12,480 bases of DNA from an uncultured Oscillibacter sp. Lineage in GTDB: Bacteria; Bacillota; Clostridia; Oscillospirales; Oscillospiraceae. Under the pieces are notes generated by a model. That model saw only the letters and a list, made by a program, of their open reading frames with translations. It ran no database searches and was not told the origin of the DNA. The DNA lies in the NCBI GenBank assembly GCA_910584075.1, contig CAJTZI010000055.1, forward strand, positions 1 to 12,480. The letters are read 5' to 3'. The translations under genes and the position numbers were made by a program. Positions 1 through 6,392 of this stretch are shown here, one piece after another; within the stretch, counting starts at the first letter, position 1, and the number at the start of each line of letters is the position of its first letter.

Positions 1-159
1 GCGGACGGTGATGCGGCCATAGCTGTTGCGGCCAGAGCTCTTTTTCAGGGGCTCCACCAGGCTGGGCTCAGGCTTGGCCTTCTTGTCAATGCCGTCGAAT
101 CCGGAGACCGTCATCTGACGCCGGGAGGGAGTCGTCGGCTTAAAGGTTTTGATAGACAT
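1..159 (-). CDS. rplB: 50S ribosomal protein L2, N-terminal part (cut by window edge)
   Basis: The first 53 codons of ribosomal protein L2 are present; the rest lies beyond the left edge. The visible sequence starts MSIKTFKPTTPSRRQMTVSG and continues with the pattern SLVEPLKKSSGRNSYGRITV, which is the typical bacterial L2 N-terminus (KPTTPGRR, then LLEPLKKKAGRNNQGRIT). L2 binds 23S rRNA near the peptidyl transferase centre and is needed for subunit association. The start ATG (157-159) has a good site, GGAAGGAG, about 8 nt upstream. The gene follows rplW after 22 bp, so it is the fifth gene of the S10 operon in the usual order. Confidence 0.97.
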   Translation of the reverse strand, partial: MSIKTFKPTTPSRRQMTVSGFDGIDKKAKPEPSLVEPLKKSSGRNSYGRITVR

Positions 160-181
160 GCTTTACACTCCTTCCGTAAAA

Positions 182-478
182 TCAGACCATGCCTTCGAAG
201 AACTCGATGGTCTTGGAATCGCCGGTCAGCTGAACGTAAGCCTTTTTCCAGGTCTTCGTCATGCCGGGACGGCCAGCGCCCATGCGCTTTTCCTTGCCGG
301 GCACCGTCAGGGTGTTGACGGAGGCGACCTTCACACCGAAGATCTCCTCAACCGCCTTCTTGATCTCGATCTTGCCGGCGTCCTTGGCCACCTCGAAGAC
401 GTACTTCTTGTCGGCGGCTCCCGCCATGGCGCGCTCGGTGATGATGGGGCGGATAACAATATCGTATGCGGTTGCCAT
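182..478 (-). CDS. rplW: 50S ribosomal protein L23
   Basis: This is a 98-residue L23, the usual bacterial length. The N-terminal segment YDIVIRPIITERAM and the middle part KIEIKKAVEEIFGVKVASVN are typical of the family, and so is the basic loop KRMGAGRPGMTKTWKKAYV. L23 sits at the exit of the ribosomal polypeptide tunnel and is the docking point for trigger factor and the signal recognition particle, whose RNA gene lies at the other end of this window. The start codon overlaps the rplD stop codon by one base (TAATG), which suggests translational coupling. The protein looks complete and ordinary. Confidence 0.98.
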   Translation of the reverse strand: MATAYDIVIRPIITERAMAGAADKKYVFEVAKDAGKIEIKKAVEEIFGVKVASVNTLTVPGKEKRMGAGRPGMTKTWKKAYVQLTGDSKTIEFFEGMV

Positions 479-1101
479 TACGCGTACACCTCCTCGATTT
501 TTGCGAGGGCGGCCTGATCCACCACCAGATAGCGGGCGTTGATAATGTCATAGACGCTCAGCTGCGCGGCGGGGGTAGTCAGCACGCCGGGGATATTCCG
601 GGCGCTCTTGACCACAGTCTGGTCCACGGCGGGGGTGACCACGACGGCCTTGCCGTCCACCTTCACCGCGTCCAGGAACTTGCGGAACACGGCGGTCTTG
701 ATCTCCTCCATCTGAATGGAGTCGATGACCACCAGCCTGCCCTCGGCCGCCTTGGCGGAGAGGACGGATTTCAGCGCCAGGCGCTTGACCTTCTTGTTCA
801 GCACATAGCTGTAATCCCGGGGCTTAGGGGCGAACACAACGCCGCCGTGGGTCCACTGGGGCGCCCGGGTGCTGCCCTGACGGGCGTGGCCGGTGCCCTT
901 CTGGCGCCAAGGCTTCTTGCCGCCGCCGGAGACCTCGGCCCGGGTAAGGGCGCTCTGGGTGCCCTGCCGGCAGTTGGCCAGGTGGTTCTTCACGACCTCA
1001 TGCACAACGGCCTCGTTGGGCTCGATGCCAAAGATCGCGTCGTTTAGTTCCACAGTGCCGACTTCCGCGCCGGCCATGCTCAAAACTTTCATGGTAGACA
1101 T
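478..1101 (-). CDS. rplD: 50S ribosomal protein L4
   Basis: This is a 207-residue L4 of normal length. The long extended loop that reaches into the exit tunnel is visible at about residues 58-98, including KKPWRQKGTGHARQGS and WTHGGVVFAPKPRDYSY. The conserved helix KVKRLALKSVLS follows. In enterobacteria L4 also represses its own S10 operon by acting on the leader RNA. Whether it does so here cannot be told from sequence, but the operon has long structured leaders (see 2383-2675 and 1840-2070). The ATG at 1099-1101 is chosen because GAGAGGGG lies about 10 nt upstream; a second ATG three codons later is too far from it. The gene starts 18 bp after rplC and its stop overlaps the rplW start by one base. 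Confidence 0.98.
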   Translation of the reverse strand: MSTMKVLSMAGAEVGTVELNDAIFGIEPNEAVVHEVVKNHLANCRQGTQSALTRAEVSGGGKKPWRQKGTGHARQGSTRAPQWTHGGVVFAPKPRDYSYVLNKKVKRLALKSVLSAKAAEGRLVVIDSIQMEEIKTAVFRKFLDAVKVDGKAVVVTPAVDQTVVKSARNIPGVLTTPAAQLSVYDIINARYLVVDQAALAKIEEVYA

Positions 1102-1119
1102 ACTCTAAGCACCCCTCTC

Positions 1120-1839
1120 TCAGTGATTTCTCGCGGAGGCCTTCTGCGGGTTGCGGCCGGAAGCCTTCTGCGGGTTCTTGCTGATGTCGGCGCCAGCCTG
1201 CTTGGCCTTGTGGACCTTCACAGTGGACTTGATGGTGACCAGGCCGCCCTTGGGGCCGGGCACCGCGCCGCAGACAACCAGCATATTCAGCTCGGGATCA
1301 ACCTTCACAACGGACAGGTTCTGGACGGTGACCTGGTCCACGCCCATGTGGCCCGCGCCGTCGCGGCCCTTCATGATGCGGCCGGGGGTAGTGCCGGCGC
1401 CCAGAGAGCCCTGATGGCGGTGGACGGGGCCGCCGCCGTGGGTGTTGCGCTTGACGGCCGCGCCGTGACGCTTGACGACGCCCTGGAAGCCGTGGCCCTT
1501 GCTGGTGCCGGTGACGTCCACGAAGTCGCCCACGGCGAAGGTGTCAGCCTTCACCAGATCGCCCACGTTGAGCTCGGCGGCGTTCTCCAGGTCAAACTCC
1601 TTGAGGTGCTTCTTGGGGCTGACGCCGGCCTTGTTCAGGTGGCCCATCTCGGGCTTGCTCAGCTTGCGCTCGGGGATGTCCTCAAAGCCCAGCTGAACGG
1701 CCTGATAGCCTTCCTTTTCGGAAGTCTTCTTCTGAACGACCACACAGGGACCCGCTTCGATCACGGTGACGGGGATCACATGGCCGTTCTCGTCAAAAAT
1801 CTGGGACATGCCCACTTTTTTGCCGATGATCGCTTTCAT
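1120..1839 (-). CDS. rplC: 50S ribosomal protein L3 with repeat-bearing C-terminal tail
   Basis: L3 is an early 50S assembly protein that binds 23S rRNA. The start MKAIIGKKVGMSQIFDENG, the central segment TSKGHGFQGVVKRHG and the later PVHRHQGSLGAGTTPGRI are classic L3 signatures. The ATG at 1837-1839 is preceded by AAGGAGG at 7 nt, a near-ideal site, so the longer upstream reading frame is not used. The protein is 239 residues, against about 205-215 for most bacterial L3. The extra length is a basic tail of about 32 residues after the normal end (GPKGGLVTIKS). It finishes with an 8-residue tandem repeat, NPQKASGR then NPQKASAR. The gene is separated from rpsJ by 231 bp of structured DNA. Confidence 0.97.
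   Translation of the reverse strand: MKAIIGKKVGMSQIFDENGHVIPVTVIEAGPCVVVQKKTSEKEGYQAVQLGFEDIPERKLSKPEMGHLNKAGVSPKKHLKEFDLENAAELNVGDLVKADTFAVGDFVDVTGTSKGHGFQGVVKRHGAAVKRNTHGGGPVHRHQGSLGAGTTPGRIMKGRDGAGHMGVDQVTVQNLSVVKVDPELNMLVVCGAVPGPKGGLVTIKSTVKVHKAKQAGADISKNPQKASGRNPQKASARNH
1139..1176 (-). repeat. 24-bp period tandem repeat inside the 3' end of rplC
   Basis: The 14-mer GCCTTCTGCGGGTT (plus strand) occurs at 1139-1152 and again at 1163-1176, a period of exactly 24 bp, and flanking bases also agree. In the coding frame it encodes the repeated NPQKAS(G/A)R. The period is a multiple of three, so the frame is kept. Confidence 0.85.
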
Positions 1840-2070
1840 GTATGTTCCTCCTTGTAAGGTTATTGGTCGGCTTAGATACGGCGGAGTTGGGACCCGGGCC
1901 GCATTGCTCTGCCGACATGACCCGCCCATCTCGCAAGACGATGGGCATGGACAGCAAACTCGTCAAAAGGAACTCCGCTTCGCTCCGTTCCTTTTTCTCC
2001 CCTGCGGCAGACGCTTCTCCGGTCTGCGGCGGGAGACCTTTTTATTAAGGTATTGCAGATGAGACCGGCC
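1840..2070 (-). promoter_or_regulatory. Structured rpsJ-rplC intergenic region
   Basis: These 231 bp carry no convincing gene. In coding-strand orientation three hairpins lie in a row. (1) 1996-2036 has arms TCTCCC/GGGAGA and GCAGAC/GTCTGC. (2) 1965-1995 has AAAAGGAAC pairing with GTTCCTTTT; its T-rich 3' side makes it look like a weak intrinsic terminator or attenuator. (3) 1924-1946 has GCCCATC/GATGGGC. A TTGACG hexamer follows the second hairpin, but no matching -10 box is present, so an internal promoter is not supported. The spacing is much longer than usual for rpsJ-rplC. Attenuation or RNA processing here would change the ratio of S10 to downstream proteins; that role is inference. Confidence 0.5.
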
Positions 2071-2382
2071 TTACAGCTTGATCTCGATGTCCACACCGGC
2101 GGGCAGCTCCAGGGCCATCAGGGCCTCCACGGTCTTGGGGGTGGAGCGGCTGATGTCGATCAGGCGCTTGTGGGTGCGGCGTTCGAACTGCTCCCGGCTG
2201 TCCTTGTGCTTGTGGACGGAGCGAAGGATGGTGATGATCTCCTTCTTGGTGGGCAGCGGGATAGGACCGGAGACCTCGGCGCCGGTGCGCTTGGCGGTCT
2301 CGACGATCTTCTCGGCGCTCTGGTCGATCACCTGGTGGTCATAGGCCTTCAGCCGGATGCGGATCATTTCTTTTTGTGCCAT
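2071..2382 (-). CDS. rpsJ: 30S ribosomal protein S10
   Basis: This is a 103-residue S10 of the standard length and a near-textbook sequence: IRIRLKAYDHQVIDQSAEKI, then the loop with GPIPLPTKKEIITILRSVHK, then EQFERRTHKRLIDI. S10 belongs to the head of the 30S subunit; in other bacteria it doubles as NusE in the transcription antitermination complex with NusB. The ATG (2380-2382) has AGGAGG about 10 nt upstream. It is the first gene of the S10 operon. It is preceded by a leader of about 285 nt from the promoter at 2676-2704 and followed by the 231-bp structured gap before rplC. Confidence 0.99.
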   Translation of the reverse strand: MAQKEMIRIRLKAYDHQVIDQSAEKIVETAKRTGAEVSGPIPLPTKKEIITILRSVHKHKDSREQFERRTHKRLIDISRSTPKTVEALMALELPAGVDIEIKL

Positions 2383-2675
2383 GGTTCTGATTCCTCCTGA
2401 TTTCGTACGTCGTTTTTCTTGAGTCTCGACGACCTACGGCGAGAGAATTTTCTATACGCTTAACCGTGCGTATCATTCCAGCTCATGAAAAATACCGGCG
2501 CAGGGCAATTCCGGCCGGTACATTGATCATGGCGCGGCGATCTACGCAGCGTACAGATCACTCTCAGCCGCCCGATTATCGGACATACTCCCCGGAAGTT
2601 ACCTCCTGACGGAGCAATCTCCCGGTTCATCGCAATTCCGCACGGCGAGATACGGCCTCCCGCGCGGACTTACCT
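2383..2675 (-). promoter_or_regulatory. Predicted 5' leader RNA of the S10 operon
   Basis: This is the stretch between the promoter and rpsJ, read on the minus strand; it holds no supported gene. From 5' to 3' it shows several hairpins. 2638-2667 has arms CCGCGCGG/CCGTGCGG, beginning almost at the predicted transcript start. 2534-2571 has outer arms GCGGC/GCCGC and inner GATCT/AGATC. 2493-2520 is followed by five T (listed separately). 2454-2473 has ATACGC/GCGTAT. 2424-2444 has TCTCG/CGAGA. Such density suggests a regulatory leader, for example for ribosomal-protein feedback or attenuation. It does not match a leader class I can name. Confidence 0.55.
2488..2520 (-). terminator. Candidate attenuator hairpin in the S10 leader
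   Basis: On the minus strand TACCGGC (2520-2514) pairs with GCCGGTA (2499-2493) and is followed directly by TTTTT (2492-2488). This is the form of an intrinsic terminator. It lies about 150 nt after the predicted transcription start and about 105 nt before rpsJ, so it could end transcription before the operon unless prevented. The T run is short, so leaky termination is likely. Confidence 0.5.
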
Positions 2676-2704
2676 ATAATAAAAGAAAATCCTCCCATTG
2701 TCAA
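2676..2704 (-). promoter_or_regulatory. Sigma-A type promoter for the S10 operon
   Basis: On the minus strand TTGACA (2704-2699) is separated by exactly 17 nt from TATTAT (2681-2676), giving a perfect -35 box and a 5/6 match at -10. Predicted transcription start is around 2669-2671. It faces rpsJ and is the only strong promoter seen for the ribosomal genes. Confidence 0.8.
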
Positions 2705-2767
2705 GAGGATTCTCTCCGTTTTTTATGAAAAATGAAAAAAATTTTGGCGGTTTGGGGAAAGATAGAT

Positions 2768-3041
2768 TCAGCTGAAGTCATGGTGTCTCCCCGTCCCAGG
2801 GCCCAATTCCTCATAGAGGGAGACGATCTGCTCGATGCGGCCGAAGCGCATCTCATCGGTTAAGAAAGTGTCGTCCAGGATCTCTCTGATCTTCCGTATG
2901 GCCTCACAGCACTCCATCTCCACCATATGCCCAATGATCTCAAATGATCTCATCTGAATCGGTGCCGCCAACCACAATACCCATCCCGGCTTCAATCAGC
3001 ACTTTCGCAAGGATGCTTGCGTAAAATTCTTTTTCCGCCAT
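2768..3041 (-). pseudogene. Small hypothetical protein, frame broken by a 10-bp tandem duplication
   Basis: The frame opens with ATG at 3039-3041 (MAEKEFYASILAKVLIEAG) and stops after 33 codons at 2940-2942. The stop lies in a perfect tandem duplication of the 10-mer AATGATCTCA (plus strand, 2933-2942 and 2943-2952). Removing one copy joins the frame without a break to the downstream sequence (GHMVEMECCEAIRKIREIL, then FGRIEQIVSLYEELG), ending at 2768 and giving 87 residues. The result looks like a small, soluble, helical acidic protein. I do not recognise its family. No clear ribosome binding site precedes the ATG (only a G-rich run); two short GC palindromes sit upstream. It could be a pseudogene, a reversible switch, or two tiny genes, of which the pseudogene seems most likely. 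Confidence 0.6.
2933..2952. repeat. Perfect 10-bp tandem duplication
   Basis: AATGATCTCA occurs twice back to back (2933-2942, 2943-2952). Ten is not a multiple of three, so it shifts the frame of the small minus-strand gene that contains it. One copy restores the frame. Confidence 0.95.
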
Positions 3042-3050
3042 AACAGCCCC

Positions 3051-3093
3051 CCGCCCGAAGGGCGGTGAGTCCCCATCCCGCCCCTGTGGGGCG
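3051..3093. repeat. Two short GC-rich palindromes
   Basis: CCGCCC-GAA-GGGCGG (3051-3065) and CGCCCC-TGT-GGGGCG (3079-3093) lie in the gap after proS, just upstream of the broken small gene. They look like the short GC palindromes often scattered between genes in such genomes; neither is followed by a T run, so they are not clear terminators. Confidence 0.55.
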
Positions 3094-3130
3094 AATTCCG
3101 AAAAAATCAAATCCCCCCTCGCTGAAAGCG

Positions 3131-3160
3131 AAAAAAGTGGAGAGGCTTCCGCCTCTCCAC
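3131..3160 (-). terminator. Intrinsic terminator of proS
   Basis: On the minus strand a perfect 10-bp stem, GTGGAGAGGC/GCCTCTCCAC with a four-base loop, is followed by TTTTTT. It begins 11 bp after the proS stop codon and should end its transcript before the downstream small gene. Confidence 0.92.
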
Positions 3161-3171
3161 CCAGCTTCCGC

Positions 3172-4611
3172 TTAGTAAGCGACACCCCAGTAAATGTCAG
3201 TGGTACATTTCTTACCACAGACCGGACACACCCCCTCGGTGCCGCTCTGCGCCAGCGGCATGCACCGGGATGTCACGCCGGCCCTCTCCTTCATGGCGAT
3301 TTCGCACTCCAAATCCCCGCACCACTTGGAACGGAGGAATCCTCCCCTGCCCTCGGCAATGGCCTTGGCCTCCTCCGGCGTGGCAATGTCAAAGCTGTTG
3401 TCCTGAAGGTTCTTCAGTGCCTGGGCGTACATGCTCTCATGCACCTCGTCCAGCAAATGCCTCACCGTCTCCTCCAGCGACCCCAGGGGGACGAATACTT
3501 TCTCCCCGGTGTCCCGGCGGGCAATGACGCACTGCTCCTTCTCCATATCCTTGGGACCGATCTCCACCCGCAGGGGCACGCCCTTCATCTCGTACTCGGC
3601 AAACTTCCAGCCGGGGCTGTTGTCGGAGTCGTCCATCTTTGCCCGCAGGCCCGCCGCCGTCAGCCGGTCCCGCAGGGCCGCCGCCGCGTCCAGCACGCCG
3701 GGTTTGTGCTGAGCCACGGGGATCACCACCGCCTGAACAGGCGCCACCCGGGGGGGCAGCACCAGGCCGTTGTCATCGCCGTGGGTCATGATGATGCCGC
3801 CGATCATCCGGGTGCTGACGCCCCAGCTGGTCTGGTGGGGGTGATGGAGCTGGTTGTCCCTGCCGGTGAAAGTGATGCCGAAGGCCTTGGCAAAACCGTC
3901 GCCGAAGTAATGGCTGGTGCCGCCCTGGAGGGCCTTGCGGTCGTGCATCATGCACTCCACGGTGTAGGTCTCCTCGGCGCCCTTGAACTTCTCCTTGTCC
4001 GTCTTGCGGCCACGGATCACAGGCATGGCCAGGTAGTTCTCCATGAAGTCGGCGTAGATGTTCAGCATCCGCATGGTCTCTTCCCGGGCCTCTTCCGCCG
4101 TGGCGTGCATAGTGTGGCCCTCCTGCCACAAAAACTCCCGGTGGCGCAGGAAGGGACGGCTGGTCTTCTCCCAGCGCAGGACGCTGCACCACTGGTTGTA
4201 CAGCTTGGGCAGGTCCCGCCAGGAGTGAATGATGTTGGCGTAGTGCTCGCAGAACAGCGTCTCACTGGTGGGGCGAACGCAGAGCCGGTCCTCCAGCTTC
4301 TCACTGCCGCCCATGGTAATCCAGGCGCACTCCGGGGCAAAGCCCTCCACGTGGTCCTTCTCCTTCTGGAGCAGGGACTCGGGGATCAGCACCGGGAGGT
4401 ACACATTCTCGTGGCCCGCCTCCTTGAAGCGGCGGTCCAGCTCCGCCTGGATGTTCTCCCAGATGGCGTAGCCGTAGGGCCGGTAGATAAACATCCCCTT
4501 GACGGAGGTGTAGTCGATGAGCTCAGCCTTCTTGCAGACGTCGGTGTACCACTGGGCGAAATCCACGTCCCGGGCGGTAATGGCGTCCACTTGTCTCTTA
4601 TCCTGTGCCAT
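3172..4611 (-). CDS. proS: Prolyl-tRNA synthetase (short, archaeal/eukaryal-type)
   Basis: This cytosolic class II synthetase charges tRNA-Pro with proline using ATP. Visible marks are the TXE loop PTSETLF (about 114-120), motif 2 RWEKTSRPFLRHREF (146-160), and motif 3 around THGDDNGLVLPPRVAP (276-291). An anticodon-binding domain follows, then a C-terminal domain with cysteines in CGDLEC and CPVCGKKC. The protein ends in tyrosine, as usual for this type. The 479-residue length and lack of an inserted editing domain between motifs 2 and 3 place it in the ProRS type found in archaea, eukaryotes and some Firmicutes. The ATG at 4609-4611 (MAQDKRQ) is preferred: AAAGGA lies 9 nt upstream, whereas it directly abuts the earlier ATG at 4620. 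Confidence 0.97.
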   Translation of the reverse strand: MAQDKRQVDAITARDVDFAQWYTDVCKKAELIDYTSVKGMFIYRPYGYAIWENIQAELDRRFKEAGHENVYLPVLIPESLLQKEKDHVEGFAPECAWITMGGSEKLEDRLCVRPTSETLFCEHYANIIHSWRDLPKLYNQWCSVLRWEKTSRPFLRHREFLWQEGHTMHATAEEAREETMRMLNIYADFMENYLAMPVIRGRKTDKEKFKGAEETYTVECMMHDRKALQGGTSHYFGDGFAKAFGITFTGRDNQLHHPHQTSWGVSTRMIGGIIMTHGDDNGLVLPPRVAPVQAVVIPVAQHKPGVLDAAAALRDRLTAAGLRAKMDDSDNSPGWKFAEYEMKGVPLRVEIGPKDMEKEQCVIARRDTGEKVFVPLGSLEETVRHLLDEVHESMYAQALKNLQDNSFDIATPEEAKAIAEGRGGFLRSKWCGDLECEIAMKERAGVTSRCMPLAQSGTEGVCPVCGKKCTTDIYWGVAY

Positions 4612-4636
4612 AGTATCCATTCCTTTGCTCTGTTAT

Positions 4637-4642
4637 ATTATA
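4637..4642 (-). promoter_or_regulatory. Possible -10 box for proS
   Basis: TATAAT on the minus strand lies 25 bp before the proS start, which would give a very short leader. The -35 is weak: GTGAGA at 19 nt is the best candidate. The sequence is partly symmetric and also reads TATAAT on the plus strand, but no plus-strand -35 fits. Confidence 0.35.
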
Positions 4643-4800
4643 ATGTATCGCGCTGGGCGGTTCTCACTGAATTCCTATTGTATCCATTCCGGCCCGGGTT
4701 GTCAACTGTTACTCTCCCGACGGGCCCAGAGAAAAATTTTCGCCCCCGCGGAACGAAACGCCCTCTCCCGCCGACTAAACAGGTAAAGGAGGTCTGTCCC

Positions 4801-5715
4801 ATGAAACAATATGCTCTGCCGCTTCTGCTCTTGCTGATGCTTCTCACCGCCTGCGGCGCGCCCGCCGCCCCGGTCCCGCCGCCGGAGGAGCCCCCCTCCC
4901 TGACGGAAGACGAGGCCCCCTCCTATCTCACCTGCCGGATTGTAGACGGCGCGGAGGATGGAGTCCTGCTGCTGGCGGAGCTGGACGCCCCGCTCTCCGG
5001 CGGCAGGGATGACCGCCACGACGGGAAAAGCGTCTATCGCCTGACCCTGACGGCGGAAACCCCCGTCTATCTGGACGGCCGCCCCGCCTCCGCCGGGGAC
5101 CTGACCGACGGAATGCCCCTGGAGATCGCCTTCAACGGGCTGGTTTTGGAGAGCTTCCCCGCCCAGCTGGGCGAGATCTACTCCATCTCCGCCTACTCCA
5201 CCGGCTCCCCCCAGTGTCCCGGCGGGTCGTATTACGACCTGTGCGGTTTGTACCTCCAGGCCCTGGACGACCTGTGGAAAAAGGACCCAGCCCTGAATGA
5301 GAATATCTCCATAGCATCCCTGGATCTGACGCAGGCTCCCGGCGGCCTGCTGGAGAGCGAACAGTCCGCCCTGCGCTGGCGGTTCGGGGAGCTCCACGGT
5401 GTGGAGGTCCTGGATCTCACCTTTGAGGAGCTGCGGGACCAGGGATATCTCACCGCCTCCCCCCTCAGCACCCCCGCCCCAAAGGAGGGGGAGGATCTCT
5501 CCAGCCTCTGGTACAGCTGGGAGGACGGGTGCCTCTTCTCCATCCGCGCCAACGGCAGTCACGGCGCGGAGTGCTATGCCCTGCCCACCCTGTTCTTTGA
5601 TGTGGAGAAGTGGCGCACACCCCTGGCGGCCTACTGCCTCTACGACTGCTCCGCCCTCTGGCCGGAGATGGGGACGTGGGAGGGCTACAGCATTAGCAGC
5701 GAGATGATCTCATGA
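4801..5715 (+). CDS. Secreted lipoprotein of unknown function
   Basis: The 304-residue product begins with a short lipoprotein signal: MKQYALP, a leucine-rich core, and the lipobox LTAC with the modified cysteine at position 18. A Pro/Glu-rich linker follows. Residues about 45-135 form a beta-rich module with the segments TAETPVYLDGRPASAGDL and LEIAFNGLVLESFPAQLGEI. These resemble small OB-fold-like lipoprotein domains of Firmicutes (the DUF3221/YobA sort); this is a resemblance seen by eye. The C-terminal half (about 145-304) is acidic and aromatic-rich, with LSSLWYSWEDGCLFSI, and I do not recognise it. The ATG has AAGGAGG 8 nt upstream. The gene is divergent from proS and ends at a bidirectional terminator. 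No good promoter was found upstream. Confidence 0.8.
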   Translation: MKQYALPLLLLLMLLTACGAPAAPVPPPEEPPSLTEDEAPSYLTCRIVDGAEDGVLLLAELDAPLSGGRDDRHDGKSVYRLTLTAETPVYLDGRPASAGDLTDGMPLEIAFNGLVLESFPAQLGEIYSISAYSTGSPQCPGGSYYDLCGLYLQALDDLWKKDPALNENISIASLDLTQAPGGLLESEQSALRWRFGELHGVEVLDLTFEELRDQGYLTASPLSTPAPKEGEDLSSLWYSWEDGCLFSIRANGSHGAECYALPTLFFDVEKWRTPLAAYCLYDCSALWPEMGTWEGYSISSEMIS

Positions 5716-5716
5716 C

Positions 5717-5745
5717 AAAAGAGCGCCCCGGCGGGGCGCTCTTTT
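5717..5745. terminator. Bidirectional intrinsic terminator
   Basis: AAAAGAGCGCCCC pairs perfectly with GGGGCGCTCTTTT over 13 bp around the loop GGC. The T run is on the plus side and the A run gives a T run on the minus strand, so it serves both the lipoprotein gene (+) and the convergent gene ending at 5777 (-). Confidence 0.93.
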
Positions 5746-5776
5746 CTCTTGACTCATCCGTGACCAGCCGCGCCTG

Positions 5777-6352
5777 CTAGTCCATCTTCACCAGCACCTG
5801 CTGAATCCGGTCGAACAGGATGGCGCTCCGGGTCGGTTCAAAGCGGTTGGCATCCGGATTGAAATACTCATAGGTGGAGAGATACCGGGACCAGTCCAGC
5901 ACGTTGCCTCCGCTGGACCCGAAATCCCTGTCGTACGGCTGATAGGGCGCGGCAGTGCCGGTGCATGTGGGTTCGGAGAAGTCAATGGGCACCAGGCCGC
6001 TGTATGAGATATAGTCCTTGTCCGCCTCGTCGAGAACGCCGTACTCGCAGAGGTCGTCAATAAAGGCCTGATACTCCTCCCGGGTCATCTCCCTTGGGTC
6101 GTAAGAGGCGGAGAGGTGCTCCAGCTGCGCCTTCGTCAGCCGGACGAACTTTCCCCGCTGCCTCGCGTCCTCCTTGAATTTCTCAAAGGCCAGCTTCTGC
6201 TCCTCCCGCTTCGCCTGGACGGCCTCCCGAAACTGGTCCCGGCACTCGTCTTTCAGCACCCCATATTTCATCTTTTCAGAGTCGATCCCGGGGATGTCCA
6301 CGTATTTGAACCAACTGGGGTCAACCCACCCTGATGTACGTCCTACTGTCAT
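5777..6352 (-). CDS. Hypothetical protein with a YDP...MT.EEY...GVL motif
   Basis: The 191-residue product has no signal peptide or membrane segment. The ATG at 6350-6352 (MTVGRTSGWVDPSW) is chosen because GAGGAGG lies 6 nt upstream; an ATG two codons earlier directly abuts that site. Residues about 33-70 are a charged, probably helical stretch (KDECRDQFREAVQAKREEQK). At about 77-115 is the segment with SYDPREMTREEYQAFIDDL and YGVLDEADKDYI. A related pattern occurs in the neighbouring gene upstream (6393-6976). The C-terminal part is rich in Tyr, Asp and Pro. The motif recalls small proteins common in gut Clostridia, but I cannot assign a function. It lies 40 bp after the broken neighbour and is probably in the same transcript. 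Confidence 0.75.
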   Translation of the reverse strand: MTVGRTSGWVDPSWFKYVDIPGIDSEKMKYGVLKDECRDQFREAVQAKREEQKLAFEKFKEDARQRGKFVRLTKAQLEHLSASYDPREMTREEYQAFIDDLCEYGVLDEADKDYISYSGLVPIDFSEPTCTGTAAPYQPYDRDFGSSGGNVLDWSRYLSTYEYFNPDANRFEPTRSAILFDRIQQVLVKMD

Positions 6353-6392
6353 AACCATCCTCCTCATCTCTTTTTCTGCCAGTACCGGAATT

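Noticed and set aside
1123..1857. Long plus-strand open frame opposite rplC
   Set aside because: Antisense of an unmistakable L3; its composition is biased and has no recognisable motif.
2542..2586. Possible 14-residue leader peptide (MSDNRAAESDLYAA) in the S10 leader
   Set aside because: GGGGAG lies only one base before the ATG and AGGAGG is 15 nt away, so initiation is doubtful. No run of a regulatory amino acid is present.
4700..4735. Promoter for the lipoprotein gene (TTGTCA as -35)
   Set aside because: The sequence at the correct distance is GC-rich (GGGCCC) and gives no -10 box.
4612..4800. T-box riboswitch before proS
   Set aside because: The TATAAT candidate lies 25 bp before the start, which leaves no room, and no T-box core sequence (GGTGG-type) was seen.
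3439..5715. A 758-codon plus-strand open frame joining the antisense of proS to the lipoprotein
   Set aside because: The left part is the shadow of proS, a clear gene on the other strand. The lipoprotein has its own ribosome binding site, ATG and signal peptide at 4801.
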